Positions 16,470-23,999 of a stretch of 31,586 nt of DNA are shown here, in pieces (within the stretch, counting starts at the first letter, position 1; the number at the start of each line of letters is the position of its first letter). The notes beneath the pieces were generated by a model. The model had not been told where the DNA came from. It saw only the letters and a program-made list of their open reading frames with translations, and searched no databases. The translations under genes were made by a program, and so were the position numbers. Source of the stretch: CAZPUI01 sp964415525 (GTDB taxonomy: Bacteria; Acidobacteriota; Holophagae; Holophagales; Holophagaceae); NCBI GenBank assembly GCA_964415525.1, contig CAYQAS010000045.1:1-31586 (forward strand). Reading direction: 5' to 3'.

Positions 16470-17768
16470 TCAGCGCCCCACCGCCAGCTCCAACGCCGCC
16501 TTCGCCAGGGCCCCGTCCGTCCGTGCCCGCAGCTGATCAAACCGCGCGGCGGTGAGGGCGAGTTCGGCCTCCTGGGCCTCCAGGCTGGTGGCGACGCCTT
16601 CCTGGTAGGCGAGCCGGGCGATGCGGGCCTGTTCCGTGGCCACCGCGACAGCCCGTTGCTGGACCTCGAGGCGGGCACGGGCTTCCTTAAGGCGGTGCAA
16701 GGCCGAGCGGACCTCCAGCGCCACGCCCTCCTCCTGTCCACGCAGGGCATGCTTCAAGGCGCGGCCCTGGGCATCCAGTTCTGCGGCCCGAGCCCGGGCA
16801 CGGCTCGGCTCGAGGGCGTCCCAGGACATGGCGAGGCCCACGGTGTAGAGCTGGCTGGCGCCCTTGAAGACCTGCCCCGCCTGATCGTGCTGCTGGGTGA
16901 GGCTGGCCCGGAAGGCCACAGCGGGGAGGCCCGCTGCACGGGCCGCACTTGAGCCGAGGTCCAGGGCCTGCAACTGGCGGCGGGTGGCCTCGAGGTCGGG
17001 CCGTGCCTTCAAAGCCTCCGCCAAGGCCGCGACCTCCTCAGGCGCCTCCAGGGCCGCGAACTCCTCCATCTTCAAAGGAGCCGTGCGGAAGCGCGGATCC
17101 AGGGTCGTGGCTGCGAGGGCTTCCCGGGCCAGCTGGGCGCGGTTCCGGGTCTCCAGCAGCGCGCTCTCAGCCTGGGCCACCGCCAGCTCCGCTTTCAGCG
17201 CATCCAGACGCGGCGCGGCACCCGCCCTCACCCGACTCTGCGCGGTCGCCAGGAAGGCCTTCTGCTGGGCGAGGGCCGCCTCGGCGACCTCGACGCCTGC
17301 GTGCGCGGCCGTGGCCTGATGGAAGGCCTGCCGGGCGTCGAAGACCGTCTGTGCCCGACTGCGCAGGGCCGTGCGCCGCGCGGCTTCTGATTCCTGGCCC
17401 GCGGCCTTGTGGGCGCCAGATAGGGCACCCCAGGTCCAGAGCGGCAGGGTGTAGGTGCCGGATACGGAATACTTCTGAAGCTGCCGGATCTCCATGTCCA
17501 TGGGCTCCATGCCCGGGAAGAAGCTGGGAATGCCCACTTTCAACGGCTTCTGCTTCGGCGTGTAGAGCGCCGTCGTCTCCAGGCTGCCGGCGCGCTTCCA
17601 GCCCGCCAGGGATTCCCGCGCCCGGGCGGCATCCGCCTGGAACTCCGAAGCCTTGAGCGCGGGCCCCTGCGCCAGGGCCGAGGCCACGGCGTCGGAAACG
17701 GTGAGGGGCGCCTCCTGGGCCACGAGGGCCAAGGCGCACAGGGAAAAGATCGTCGTCTTCATTCGCAT
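16470..17768 (-). CDS. TolC-family outer membrane efflux protein
   Basis: This protein forms the outer membrane channel and periplasmic tunnel of the tripartite pump encoded upstream on the same strand. A signal peptide (M-R-M-K-T-T-I-F-S-L-C-A-L-A-L-V-A) is followed by L-T-V-S-D-A-V-A-S-A-L-A, the usual opening of TolC/OEP proteins. Two long alanine-rich, coiled-coil helical blocks of the OEP repeat follow (about 25-215 and 225-430), each ending in E-A-Q-x-x-L-A-type heptads. The 432-residue length fits the family. The Met two codons downstream (17762) could also be the start; GGGAA five bases before 17768 favours the first. It is last in the operon, separated from the quinone reductase gene by 109 bases holding an 18-bp perfect inverted repeat. 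Confidence 0.92.
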   Translation of the reverse strand: MRMKTTIFSLCALALVAQEAPLTVSDAVASALAQGPALKASEFQADAARARESLAGWKRAGSLETTALYTPKQKPLKVGIPSFFPGMEPMDMEIRQLQKYSVSGTYTLPLWTWGALSGAHKAAGQESEAARRTALRSRAQTVFDARQAFHQATAAHAGVEVAEAALAQQKAFLATAQSRVRAGAAPRLDALKAELAVAQAESALLETRNRAQLAREALAATTLDPRFRTAPLKMEEFAALEAPEEVAALAEALKARPDLEATRRQLQALDLGSSAARAAGLPAVAFRASLTQQHDQAGQVFKGASQLYTVGLAMSWDALEPSRARARAAELDAQGRALKHALRGQEEGVALEVRSALHRLKEARARLEVQQRAVAVATEQARIARLAYQEGVATSLEAQEAELALTAARFDQLRARTDGALAKAALELAVGR

Positions 17769-17815
17769 GGAAGTTCCCGTTCGTCAGTCCGTGTCGAAAT
17801 CACGCATCTCTTGTC

Positions 17816-17865
17816 ATCCCCTTCATCCCTGTTCAAAAACCTCTTTCAACAGGGATGAAGGGGAT
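17816..17865. repeat. Perfect 18-bp inverted repeat in the quinone reductase-tolC gap
   Basis: Arms 17816-17833 (ATCCCCTTCATCCCTGTT) and 17848-17865 are exact reverse complements separated by a 14-nt loop. It starts 48 bases upstream of the tolC-like start and 13 bases after the preceding stop, inside the operon. Neither strand has a T-tract directly after it, so it is not a standard intrinsic terminator. It could be an mRNA processing or stability element, a partial terminator or a REP-like dispersed repeat. Confidence 0.9.
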
Positions 17866-17877
17866 AAAAGCAGGAGG

Positions 17878-18459
17878 TCATGGCCTTGTTCCCCGCGCCC
17901 GTCCCATGGCCTCGGCCTTCGCCAGCCAACGGTTGCGAGTGGCCTCATCGGAGGACTTCACCGGCCCCATCAGCAGAGTTCCCGTGGTCTTTACGCCGCA
18001 GAAGGCCAGGATGCTGTGGCGCAGTTCGCGCAGCCCCGGGGCGCGGGCGATCCAGCGGTGGTACCAGTTCGGGGCATCCATGGTAGTGAGGATGTGGGCG
18101 GTGCGGCCCTTCAGCAGCCGAGACCAGAAGGCGCCCTTCTTCTCCGCATATTTGAAGGCGAAGCCCGGCAGGAAGACCCGGTCGACGAAGCCCTTCAGCA
18201 GCGCCGGAAGTCCGCCCCACCAAGTGGGGTAGATGAAGACGAGATGCTCCGCCCAGGTGATCGCCTCCTGGGCCGCCAAGAGATCCGGTTCCAGAGCCTG
18301 AATCTCGCGGTAGCCGCGATGCAAAACCGGATCGAAGGCGAGGCTGCCCAGGTCCAGGCGACGGACTTCCGCTCCGCTCGCGCCGCGGGCGTAGGCCTCC
18401 GCCAGGGCGCCACAGAAGCTGTCGGTGTCCGGGTGTCCAAGGATCAGCAGGATGCGCAT
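17878..18459 (-). CDS. NAD(P)H-dependent quinone oxidoreductase, flavodoxin-like fold
   Basis: This 193-residue soluble flavoprotein belongs to the NQO1/MdaB/KefF superfamily. Hallmarks are the N-terminal FMN/FAD-phosphate loop (I-L-L-I-L-G-H-P-D-T-D-S-F) and the central P-T-W-W-G-G-L-P-A-L-L-K-G-F-V-D-R-V-F motif at about 77-95. Such enzymes reduce quinones or related electrophiles by two electrons with NAD(P)H. ATG 18459 overlaps the RND stop codon as TGATG and has GGAAGGAA upstream; a GTG one codon earlier is open but less likely. Its place between the pump and channel genes suggests that the pump substrate is a quinone-like or redox-active toxin, which is an inference. Confidence 0.9.
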   Translation of the reverse strand: MRILLILGHPDTDSFCGALAEAYARGASGAEVRRLDLGSLAFDPVLHRGYREIQALEPDLLAAQEAITWAEHLVFIYPTWWGGLPALLKGFVDRVFLPGFAFKYAEKKGAFWSRLLKGRTAHILTTMDAPNWYHRWIARAPGLRELRHSILAFCGVKTTGTLLMGPVKSSDEATRNRWLAKAEAMGRARGTRP

Positions 18460-21400
18460 CACTTAGTTCCTTCCGGCTTGAAGCGGCCCGTCCACCGCCA
18501 AGCCAGCGAAATCAGGGCGGGCAGCAGCACCAGGGAGAGCGGGATGGAGGCGATGAGCCCGAAGATGTTCACCCAGCCGAAGGCGCTCCACAGCGCCTCG
18601 CCCCAGAAGGTGAGGGGCACCAGGCCGAGGATCGCGGTCATGGCGGTGAGCACCACGGGGCGCAGGCGGTCCAGACCCGCGTGGCGCACGGCGGTGGGGA
18701 AGTCGACCCCGCGGCGCATCAGCTCCAGCATGCGATCCACGAAGTAGATCTTGTGGTTCACATAGACGCCGATGAGCGCGATGAGCCCGAGGAAGGCCAT
18801 GAAGCCGAAGGGATTGCCCGTGAGGGCCAGCCCCGGCAGGGCACCCGTCAGGGCGAAGGGCACCGCGAGCATCACGAGGATGGCCAGGAGGATGTCGTTG
18901 AAGAGCAGGAGCAGCAGCAGAAAGATCAGCACCATGGCGCTCACGGCGGCGATGCCGAGGTTGCGGAAGCTCTTGCTCGTCTCCTCCTGTTCGCCCGCGT
19001 AGCCGTAGCTGTAGCCCGGCTCCCAGGCCCGCGCCTTCAGCCAGGGATCTAGCTGGCCCACCACCTGAGCCGCCTGGGTGCCCGCCGCCACATCGGCGTA
19101 GACCTCCACGAGCCGCCGGGTGTTGCGGCGCTTGAGGGTGGCGGGGCCAAAGTCGAGTTCCGCCTTTCCGGCGTCCTTCAGGGCGACCGGGGTTCCTGAG
19201 GCGTTCGGGATGAGCGTGTCCCCCAGGGATTCCATGGGACGGCCGGGTTCCTTGGTGCGGCTGAGGATGACTTCGACCAGCTCCTCGCCCTCCCGGAACT
19301 CCGTCACCTTGTCCTCGCCGTGGTAGGCCCGCAGGGACTGGCCCACCTGGGCAGGCGTCACGCCGGTACGGAAGGCGCGATCCGCGTCGAGCTTCACCCG
19401 CGTGAGGGGCATGGTGTCCGCGAGGCTGTCGCTCACCTGGATGGCGCCGGGGATGGTGCGCAGCTTGGCCTTCACCTCCTCTGCCACCGACCGCAGTTTC
19501 GTGAAGTCCTCGCCGTAGACCCGCACCAGCACGGGATGGCTCACAGGCGGGCCGTAGCTCAGTTCCTCCACCACCATGTCTGTGCCCGTGACATCCGCCA
19601 GGGCGCGGCGCAGGCGGGTGGCGAGGGCCGCGGCATCGGCGCCGGGCTTCACGCGCACCGCCAGTTCAGCGGAATCCGTGCCCGTCCCCCGGGGCGCCTT
19701 GCTGCTCAACGTGGCGGGGTAGCTGCCCCCGGATACGGCCGAGACCCCGCGCACCGCGCCGTCCTTGCCGATGAGGTCCTGCACCTGCTGGAGCTTGGCT
19801 TCCGTGGCCTCCAGCCGGGCCCCGCGGGGCAGACGCAGGGTCACGAAGATCAGCTGCTTGTCGGCCTTGGGAAAGAATTCGAAGCCGATGAGGGGGAAGA
19901 GGGCCAGGGCCCCCACCAGGAGCCCGGTGGCGCCGAGCACGACCTTGCCGGGATGCCGCACCGCCACGGGGGCCACACGCTCATAGACGCCGCGCAGGTA
20001 GCGCAGCACCGGGTTCTGCTCCGCGTGCTCGCCTTCCAGCCGGTCCTCGCTGCGGTCGAAGGCAACGGCATCCGACACCTCAGGCTCTGGTCCCCGCTTG
20101 CGCAGCAGGAAGGTGCTGAGCCAGGGCGTGAGGAGCTGCGCCACACCCAGGGAGATCAGCAGACACAGCACCACAGAGGTCGGCAGGCCCTTGATGTAGG
20201 CGCCGGTGTCGCCACCCATGGCGAAGAGCGGCAGGAAGGAGGCAATGGCCACCATAGTCGTCGCGTTGTTCGCCCAGAAGACCCTGGAGGTGCCGAGCAC
20301 CGCGCCCCGCACCGCGGAGAGGCCCTTGTCCCGGAGGATCTGGACACTCTCTGTCACGACGACGGCGTCATCCACGAGGAGGCCGAGGGCCACTACGAGG
20401 CCGCCGATGCTGGTGGTCTCGAGGCTGAAGCCGAAGAGGTGAAGCCCGAGCACGGCGCCGCCCACGGAAAGCGGGATCACGGCGGAGACCACCGCTGCGG
20501 CGCGCCAGCCCATGCCCAAGGTGATGATGACCATCACCAAGGCCATGCCCTCCAGCAGACTCTGGATGAAGCCCGAAACGGAGGCGGAGATCCATGCGGG
20601 CTGGTCGTCCGACACCCCCAATTCGAGTTCAGACGGCAGGTCCTTGCGCAGCTGAGCGAGGCGTTCATGCACCCGCCGGCCGGTGGCGATGCTGTCGGCG
20701 CCATCGCGGAAGCGCAGACTCAGGCCGATGCCGGGGCGCCCCTGGTGGAAGAAGTGGCTGTCGGGCGTCAGGGCGTCCTCCCGCACCTCCGCCACGTCGC
20801 CGAGGCGCACGGTGTGGGTGTCGCCCCGCAGACCGCCGCCCGCGGTGACTGGGATCATCCGTGCATCCTCCACACTGCCGAAGGTGTGATTCACCTGCAG
20901 CAGCGTCGCCATCTCACCCGTGTTGAGTTCGCCCCCAGGGATGCGCACGTTCTGAAGCTGCAGTGCGCGGGCCACGGCTTCGGCGGTGAGGCCGTGCCTC
21001 GCGAGGCGCGCCGGATCCAGCTCCACCCGCAGGGCGGGCTTGGCGCCGCCGTGCAGGTCCACGCCGGCCACGCCATCCACCCCCACCAGCTGGAACTTGA
21101 GGCGGCGGGCCTCCTTGTAGAGCCGCGCCTCGGAAACGTGCCCGGTCAACGCCACCACCATCTGGGGCGTGAGGCTGGTGGACCAGTGGACCACCTCGGG
21201 ATCCTTGACCTCGGTAGGCAGGTCGCGCTTCTTGCCGAGCACCTTGCCGCGCACCTTCTCCACGGCGACGTCCATGGGGGTGCCGTCCTCGAACTTGATG
21301 GCGAAGCTGGCGACGTTGGGCAGGGCCGTCGCCTCCACCCATTCCACCTTCGGCAGTTCGAAGAGCACTTCCTCCAGGGGCTTGAGCACCTGGACTTCCA

Positions 21401-21617
21401 CGTCCTCCGGGCTCGCGCCGGGATAGACGAGGGTCACGCCGAGCACCATCACCTCGATGCGCGGCTCCTCCAGGCGCGGGATCTTGATCCACGCCATGGC
21501 GGAGAGCATGAGGAAACCCAGGGCGCCCACCAGCAGCAGGCGCCAGCGGGCGATGGCGCCCACGCTGAGATCACGGAAAGACAGATTGTCCTTGGGGAGC
21601 AGGGGACTGCGGAACAT
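18459..21617 (-). CDS. RND efflux transporter, inner membrane permease
   Basis: The 1052-residue proton-driven pump is of the AcrB/HAE-1-like RND class, with 12 expected membrane helices and two large periplasmic loops. Helix 1 (L-L-L-V-G-A-L-G-F-L-M-L-S-A) is followed by the porter domain opening V-Y-P-G-A-S-P-E-D-V-E. The proton-relay pair is D416-D417 in G-L-L-V-D-D-A-V-V-V-T-E. The second half repeats the fold (G-A-L-A-L-F-P-L-I-G-F-E-F-F-P and later G-F-M-A-F-L-G-L-I-A-L-I-G-V). No methionine cluster typical of heavy-metal pumps is seen. AGGAG overlapping the adaptor stop precedes the ATG by six bases, and the gap to the adaptor gene is 3 bases. The substrate cannot be read from sequence. 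Confidence 0.94.
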   Translation of the reverse strand: MFRSPLLPKDNLSFRDLSVGAIARWRLLLVGALGFLMLSAMAWIKIPRLEEPRIEVMVLGVTLVYPGASPEDVEVQVLKPLEEVLFELPKVEWVEATALPNVASFAIKFEDGTPMDVAVEKVRGKVLGKKRDLPTEVKDPEVVHWSTSLTPQMVVALTGHVSEARLYKEARRLKFQLVGVDGVAGVDLHGGAKPALRVELDPARLARHGLTAEAVARALQLQNVRIPGGELNTGEMATLLQVNHTFGSVEDARMIPVTAGGGLRGDTHTVRLGDVAEVREDALTPDSHFFHQGRPGIGLSLRFRDGADSIATGRRVHERLAQLRKDLPSELELGVSDDQPAWISASVSGFIQSLLEGMALVMVIITLGMGWRAAAVVSAVIPLSVGGAVLGLHLFGFSLETTSIGGLVVALGLLVDDAVVVTESVQILRDKGLSAVRGAVLGTSRVFWANNATTMVAIASFLPLFAMGGDTGAYIKGLPTSVVLCLLISLGVAQLLTPWLSTFLLRKRGPEPEVSDAVAFDRSEDRLEGEHAEQNPVLRYLRGVYERVAPVAVRHPGKVVLGATGLLVGALALFPLIGFEFFPKADKQLIFVTLRLPRGARLEATEAKLQQVQDLIGKDGAVRGVSAVSGGSYPATLSSKAPRGTGTDSAELAVRVKPGADAAALATRLRRALADVTGTDMVVEELSYGPPVSHPVLVRVYGEDFTKLRSVAEEVKAKLRTIPGAIQVSDSLADTMPLTRVKLDADRAFRTGVTPAQVGQSLRAYHGEDKVTEFREGEELVEVILSRTKEPGRPMESLGDTLIPNASGTPVALKDAGKAELDFGPATLKRRNTRRLVEVYADVAAGTQAAQVVGQLDPWLKARAWEPGYSYGYAGEQEETSKSFRNLGIAAVSAMVLIFLLLLLLFNDILLAILVMLAVPFALTGALPGLALTGNPFGFMAFLGLIALIGVYVNHKIYFVDRMLELMRRGVDFPTAVRHAGLDRLRPVVLTAMTAILGLVPLTFWGEALWSAFGWVNIFGLIASIPLSLVLLPALISLAWRWTGRFKPEGTK

Positions 21618-21620
21618 CGG

Positions 21621-22625
21621 CTACTCCTGCACGCGGACCTTCTGGCCCGCCTGGAGGAAGGCGCCGCCCTCCGCCACCACACGATCGCCGTCCTTGAGGC
21701 CGTCCTTCAGGAGCGCCGTGCGCCCCTCCACCCGGAGCACCGTCACGGGTCGCTGAACGATGGCACCGCCCTCCACCACGCACACATAGGTGTGATCCTG
21801 GCGGTGAACCAAGGCCTCGACCGGCACGCGGCGCCCGGGTTCGGACTTCAGGCCCTCCACCCGGATGCGCAGGAGGGCGCCGGAACGCAGATCGGCCATG
21901 CCGCTGGGAACGACCTCCAGCGCGTAACTGCCGTCCCCGGGATTCGGGGCCAGGCCCACGGTGCGCACCCGACCGGGGAAGCTGATCCCGGACTCCGGGA
22001 GCAGTGTCACGGGCTGACCGACGCGGAGCAGGCGTGCCTCGGATTCCGTCAATCCACCCTTCACCAGCAGATCGCCGGTGGTGTCCAGGATGAGCACGGG
22101 CTGGCCATCTCCCACGGCCTCTCCGGGCTCTGCGAGCCGTTGGAAGATGGTGCCGGAGACCGGGGCCGTCAGACGCAGCTTGGCCAGTCCTTCCTCCGCC
22201 CCGACCTTCTGCGCCTCGGCGGCGGCGAGGGCCGTGCGGGCATCCTCCGCCACACTGGTGGGAAGCGCACCTTCAGAAGCCAGACGCTCGGCCCGCGCCA
22301 GATCCCGCTTCGCCTTTTCCAGACCGGCTCGGGCGGCGGCCACGCCCGCCTGCCACTCCGCCTCCTCCTGGATGGCCAGCAGCTGTCCCACCCGGACCGC
22401 ATCGCCTTCGCGCACCTTGATGGCGTTCACGATGCCGCCCTTGCGGAAGCCCAGCTTGAGCCGCCCCTCAGGCGCGACACTGCCCCGGATTTCCAGCGCG
22501 CCCGTGCCACCGCCGTTCACCTTCACCACGCGCACCAGCGGTGGCGGAAGCGCAGTGTCCTCGGTCTTGTGCCGACAGCCCATCAACAGCAGCGTGGTCA
22601 GGGGAAGGAACGTCCAGGGCTTCAT
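21621..22625 (-). CDS. RND periplasmic adaptor (membrane fusion protein), lipoprotein
   Basis: The 334-residue adaptor links the RND pump to the TolC-like channel. A lipoprotein signal with lipobox L-L-M-G-C (C17) anchors it to a membrane. The family order is visible: a first beta-barrel/lipoyl half (V-R-E-G-D-A-V-R-V-G-Q-L-L-A), an alpha-helical hairpin (about 85-145, A-R-A-G-L-E-K-A-K-R-D-L-A-R-A-E), a second lipoyl half (L-R-L-T-A-P-V-S-G-T-I-F), then beta-barrel and membrane-proximal domains. The start overlaps the tetR stop by four bases (ATGA), and GGAGG lies six bases upstream, so translation is coupled to the repressor. Confidence 0.93.
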   Translation of the reverse strand: MKPWTFLPLTTLLLMGCRHKTEDTALPPPLVRVVKVNGGGTGALEIRGSVAPEGRLKLGFRKGGIVNAIKVREGDAVRVGQLLAIQEEAEWQAGVAAARAGLEKAKRDLARAERLASEGALPTSVAEDARTALAAAEAQKVGAEEGLAKLRLTAPVSGTIFQRLAEPGEAVGDGQPVLILDTTGDLLVKGGLTESEARLLRVGQPVTLLPESGISFPGRVRTVGLAPNPGDGSYALEVVPSGMADLRSGALLRIRVEGLKSEPGRRVPVEALVHRQDHTYVCVVEGGAIVQRPVTVLRVEGRTALLKDGLKDGDRVVAEGGAFLQAGQKVRVQE

Positions 22626-23221
22626 CGCGTGCCTCCGATGAGGAGCATCGTCTTGGTCAGGGCGTCGAGCTGGGCCACGACATGGGCGTTGTCCATGCCC
22701 GAACCCCGGCTGCCATGCAGGTCGGTGTAGACATCCAGCACGGTGCTGGCGCCGGAAAAGATGAAGAGCGCCGCGACCTTGGCGTCCACTTCAGGTCGCA
22801 CATATCCGATGGCCTGGGCGAGCCGGATGCACTCCTCAAGGAGCGCCACATATTCATCCAGCCCCTTAGGAAGCGCACAGCAGCCCTGTTTGGAGGCGTA
22901 GTAGAGCTGCTCCTGCTGGCTGAGGGAGTGGTAGTCCTTCAACACCTCACCCAGCCCCGCCATGGTGACGGGGAAGAAGGCGTCCAGCCGAGCGGAAGGT
23001 TCGGTACGCGGCGGAAGATGGGCTTCCATGAATGCGTTCAAGCCCGACCAAATGCCCGAGAAGACCGCCTCGATCAGAGACTCCTTTCCCGAGAAGTGGC
23101 GATAGATGGTGCCTTCGGCGACCCCTGCCCGCTTGGCGATCTGGGCGGTGGTCATGCCTTCGAAGCCCACCTCGCGCATGAGATCTGAAGCAGCCTTCAG
23201 CAGGTTTTCTCGAGTCCCCAT
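22622..23221 (-). CDS. TetR/AcrR-family repressor of the efflux operon
   Basis: The 199-residue regulator has an N-terminal TetR helix-turn-helix (M-T-T-A-Q-I-A-K-R-A-G-V-A-E-G-T-I-Y-R-H-F, residues about 22-42) and a helical ligand-binding C-terminal domain with a cysteine pair (G-C-C-A-L-P). It is first in the operon, so it probably represses itself and the pump until a ligand binds. The frame is open to a GTG at 23245, but that codon lies inside a palindromic operator and at the predicted transcription start. ATG 23221 (with ATG 23224 just before it) has GGAGG four bases upstream and is preferred. Confidence 0.92.
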   Translation of the reverse strand: MGTRENLLKAASDLMREVGFEGMTTAQIAKRAGVAEGTIYRHFSGKESLIEAVFSGIWSGLNAFMEAHLPPRTEPSARLDAFFPVTMAGLGEVLKDYHSLSQQEQLYYASKQGCCALPKGLDEYVALLEECIRLAQAIGYVRPEVDAKVAALFIFSGASTVLDVYTDLHGSRGSGMDNAHVVAQLDALTKTMLLIGGTR

Positions 23222-23232
23222 CATGCCTCCAA

Positions 23233-23297
23233 AGTGAGCGCTCACTCACAGTAGTGAGCATTCACTCACGCGTCAACGCCCCGAGTGAGCCATCACT
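23233..23297 (-). promoter_or_regulatory. Promoter of the efflux operon with three TetR-type operators
   Basis: On the minus strand TTGACG (23276-23271) and TACTGT (23253-23248) are exactly 17 bases apart and make a sigma-70-like promoter. The 14-bp palindrome AGTGAGCNNTCACT occurs three times: 23233-23246 (start-site region), 23253-23266 (spacer between -35 and -10) and 23284-23297 (just upstream of -35). Starts are 20 and 31 bases apart, close to two and three helical turns, which places all three on one DNA face. This is the arrangement expected for autorepression. Confidence 0.8.
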
Positions 23298-23711
23298 CAC
23301 ATCCAGCTTGACGGCACGATCTGAGCGGAGTCTGAAGGTCGGCATCCTGCCTCGTTCGATCGCTCACGGCGCCGACCAGAGGTCCATCAGGGTGGCGACA
23401 TCACCAGGCCGGTCCCGCCAATCGACAGCCAGGTGCCATGCTGACCGTCAGAAAGAGGGGTAGGCCTGAAACGCAAGGCGAGAAATCACACATACAAACT
23501 TGTGACGGTCGCCCAAACCCGTAGGGATGCACGCAGTTAAGCCGCTTGATTTGAGTACCATGTCAACGGATGTCGTTCTGATCCAACGAGTCACCACCCC
23601 CTGGTATCCCCATGGGCTTTTGACTCCCCCCTCGCCCGAAACTCGGGTCCGTATTCATTTCGGATTCGAAGCCGCGGGTTCTGTCTGTCAATCATCCACC
23701 GGAGGTTACCC
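23298..23711 (+). other. Long non-coding leader upstream of the DUF485-actP pair
   Basis: About 410 bases have no credible gene. GACCGTCA (23443-23450) can pair with TGACGGTC (23503-23510), enclosing a GCCT/AGGC hairpin, so a structured RNA element is possible. I recognise no known riboswitch class. No convincing -35/-10 pair was found for actP. GGAGG five bases before ATG 23712 is its ribosome binding site. Confidence 0.4.
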
Positions 23712-23987
23712 ATGGGTCACGGCCCAGCCACTACCTGGGGGAAGGACCACGCCGAGGGCTACAAGTCCCGGCTTGGCATCTTCCTTTTCATCCTGTACGC
23801 GCTGATCTACGCGATCTTCGTGGCACTCAACGTCATTTGGCCGAAGAGCATGGAAACGCTCATCGGTGACCAGAACCTGGCCGTCGTGTACGGCTTCGGG
23901 CTCATCATCGGCGCCCTCCTGCTCGGCATGGTTTACAACAGCCTGTGCAGCAAGGCCGAGGATCGCCTGAACAAGGACGAGGAATAG
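23712..23987 (+). CDS. DUF485 family small membrane protein (ActP partner)
   Basis: This 91-residue protein has two membrane helices (about 22-43, G-I-F-L-F-I-L-Y-A-L-I-Y-A-I-F-V-A, and about 57-77, V-V-Y-G-F-G-L-I-I-G-A-L-L-L-G-M-V-Y) and a charged tail (K-A-E-D-R-L-N-K-D-E-E). This is the DUF485 pattern (E. coli YjcH), which is almost always encoded directly upstream of acetate/cation symporters. It probably assists or regulates the transporter; its biochemical role is unknown. The GGAGG ribosome site is strong and the actP start follows the stop by 12 bases. Confidence 0.9.
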   Translation: MGHGPATTWGKDHAEGYKSRLGIFLFILYALIYAIFVALNVIWPKSMETLIGDQNLAVVYGFGLIIGALLLGMVYNSLCSKAEDRLNKDEE

Positions 23988-23999
23988 GAGCCCCGCCCC

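Noticed and set aside
19320..22730. 1136-codon open frame on the plus strand opposite the RND pump, adaptor and tetR genes
   Set aside because: It is the antisense shadow of three well-supported genes. The translation is rich in H, G, E and Q with no domain, and stop-free antisense frames are common in GC-rich coding DNA.
23486..23505. CRP-like half sites TCACA and TGTGA
   Set aside because: The halves are in the inverted order relative to a CRP site, so this is just a weak hairpin.
23440..23530. Possible c-di-GMP (GEMM) riboswitch suggested by AAACGCAAGGC
   Set aside because: The tetraloop-receptor helix and the GGTA-type second stem of GEMM are absent; kept only as an unclassified structured region.
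23595..23625. Possible sigma-54 promoter (TGG...GGGC) upstream of DUF485-actP
   Set aside because: The GG and GC elements are not at the required spacing and the -12 TTGC is missing.
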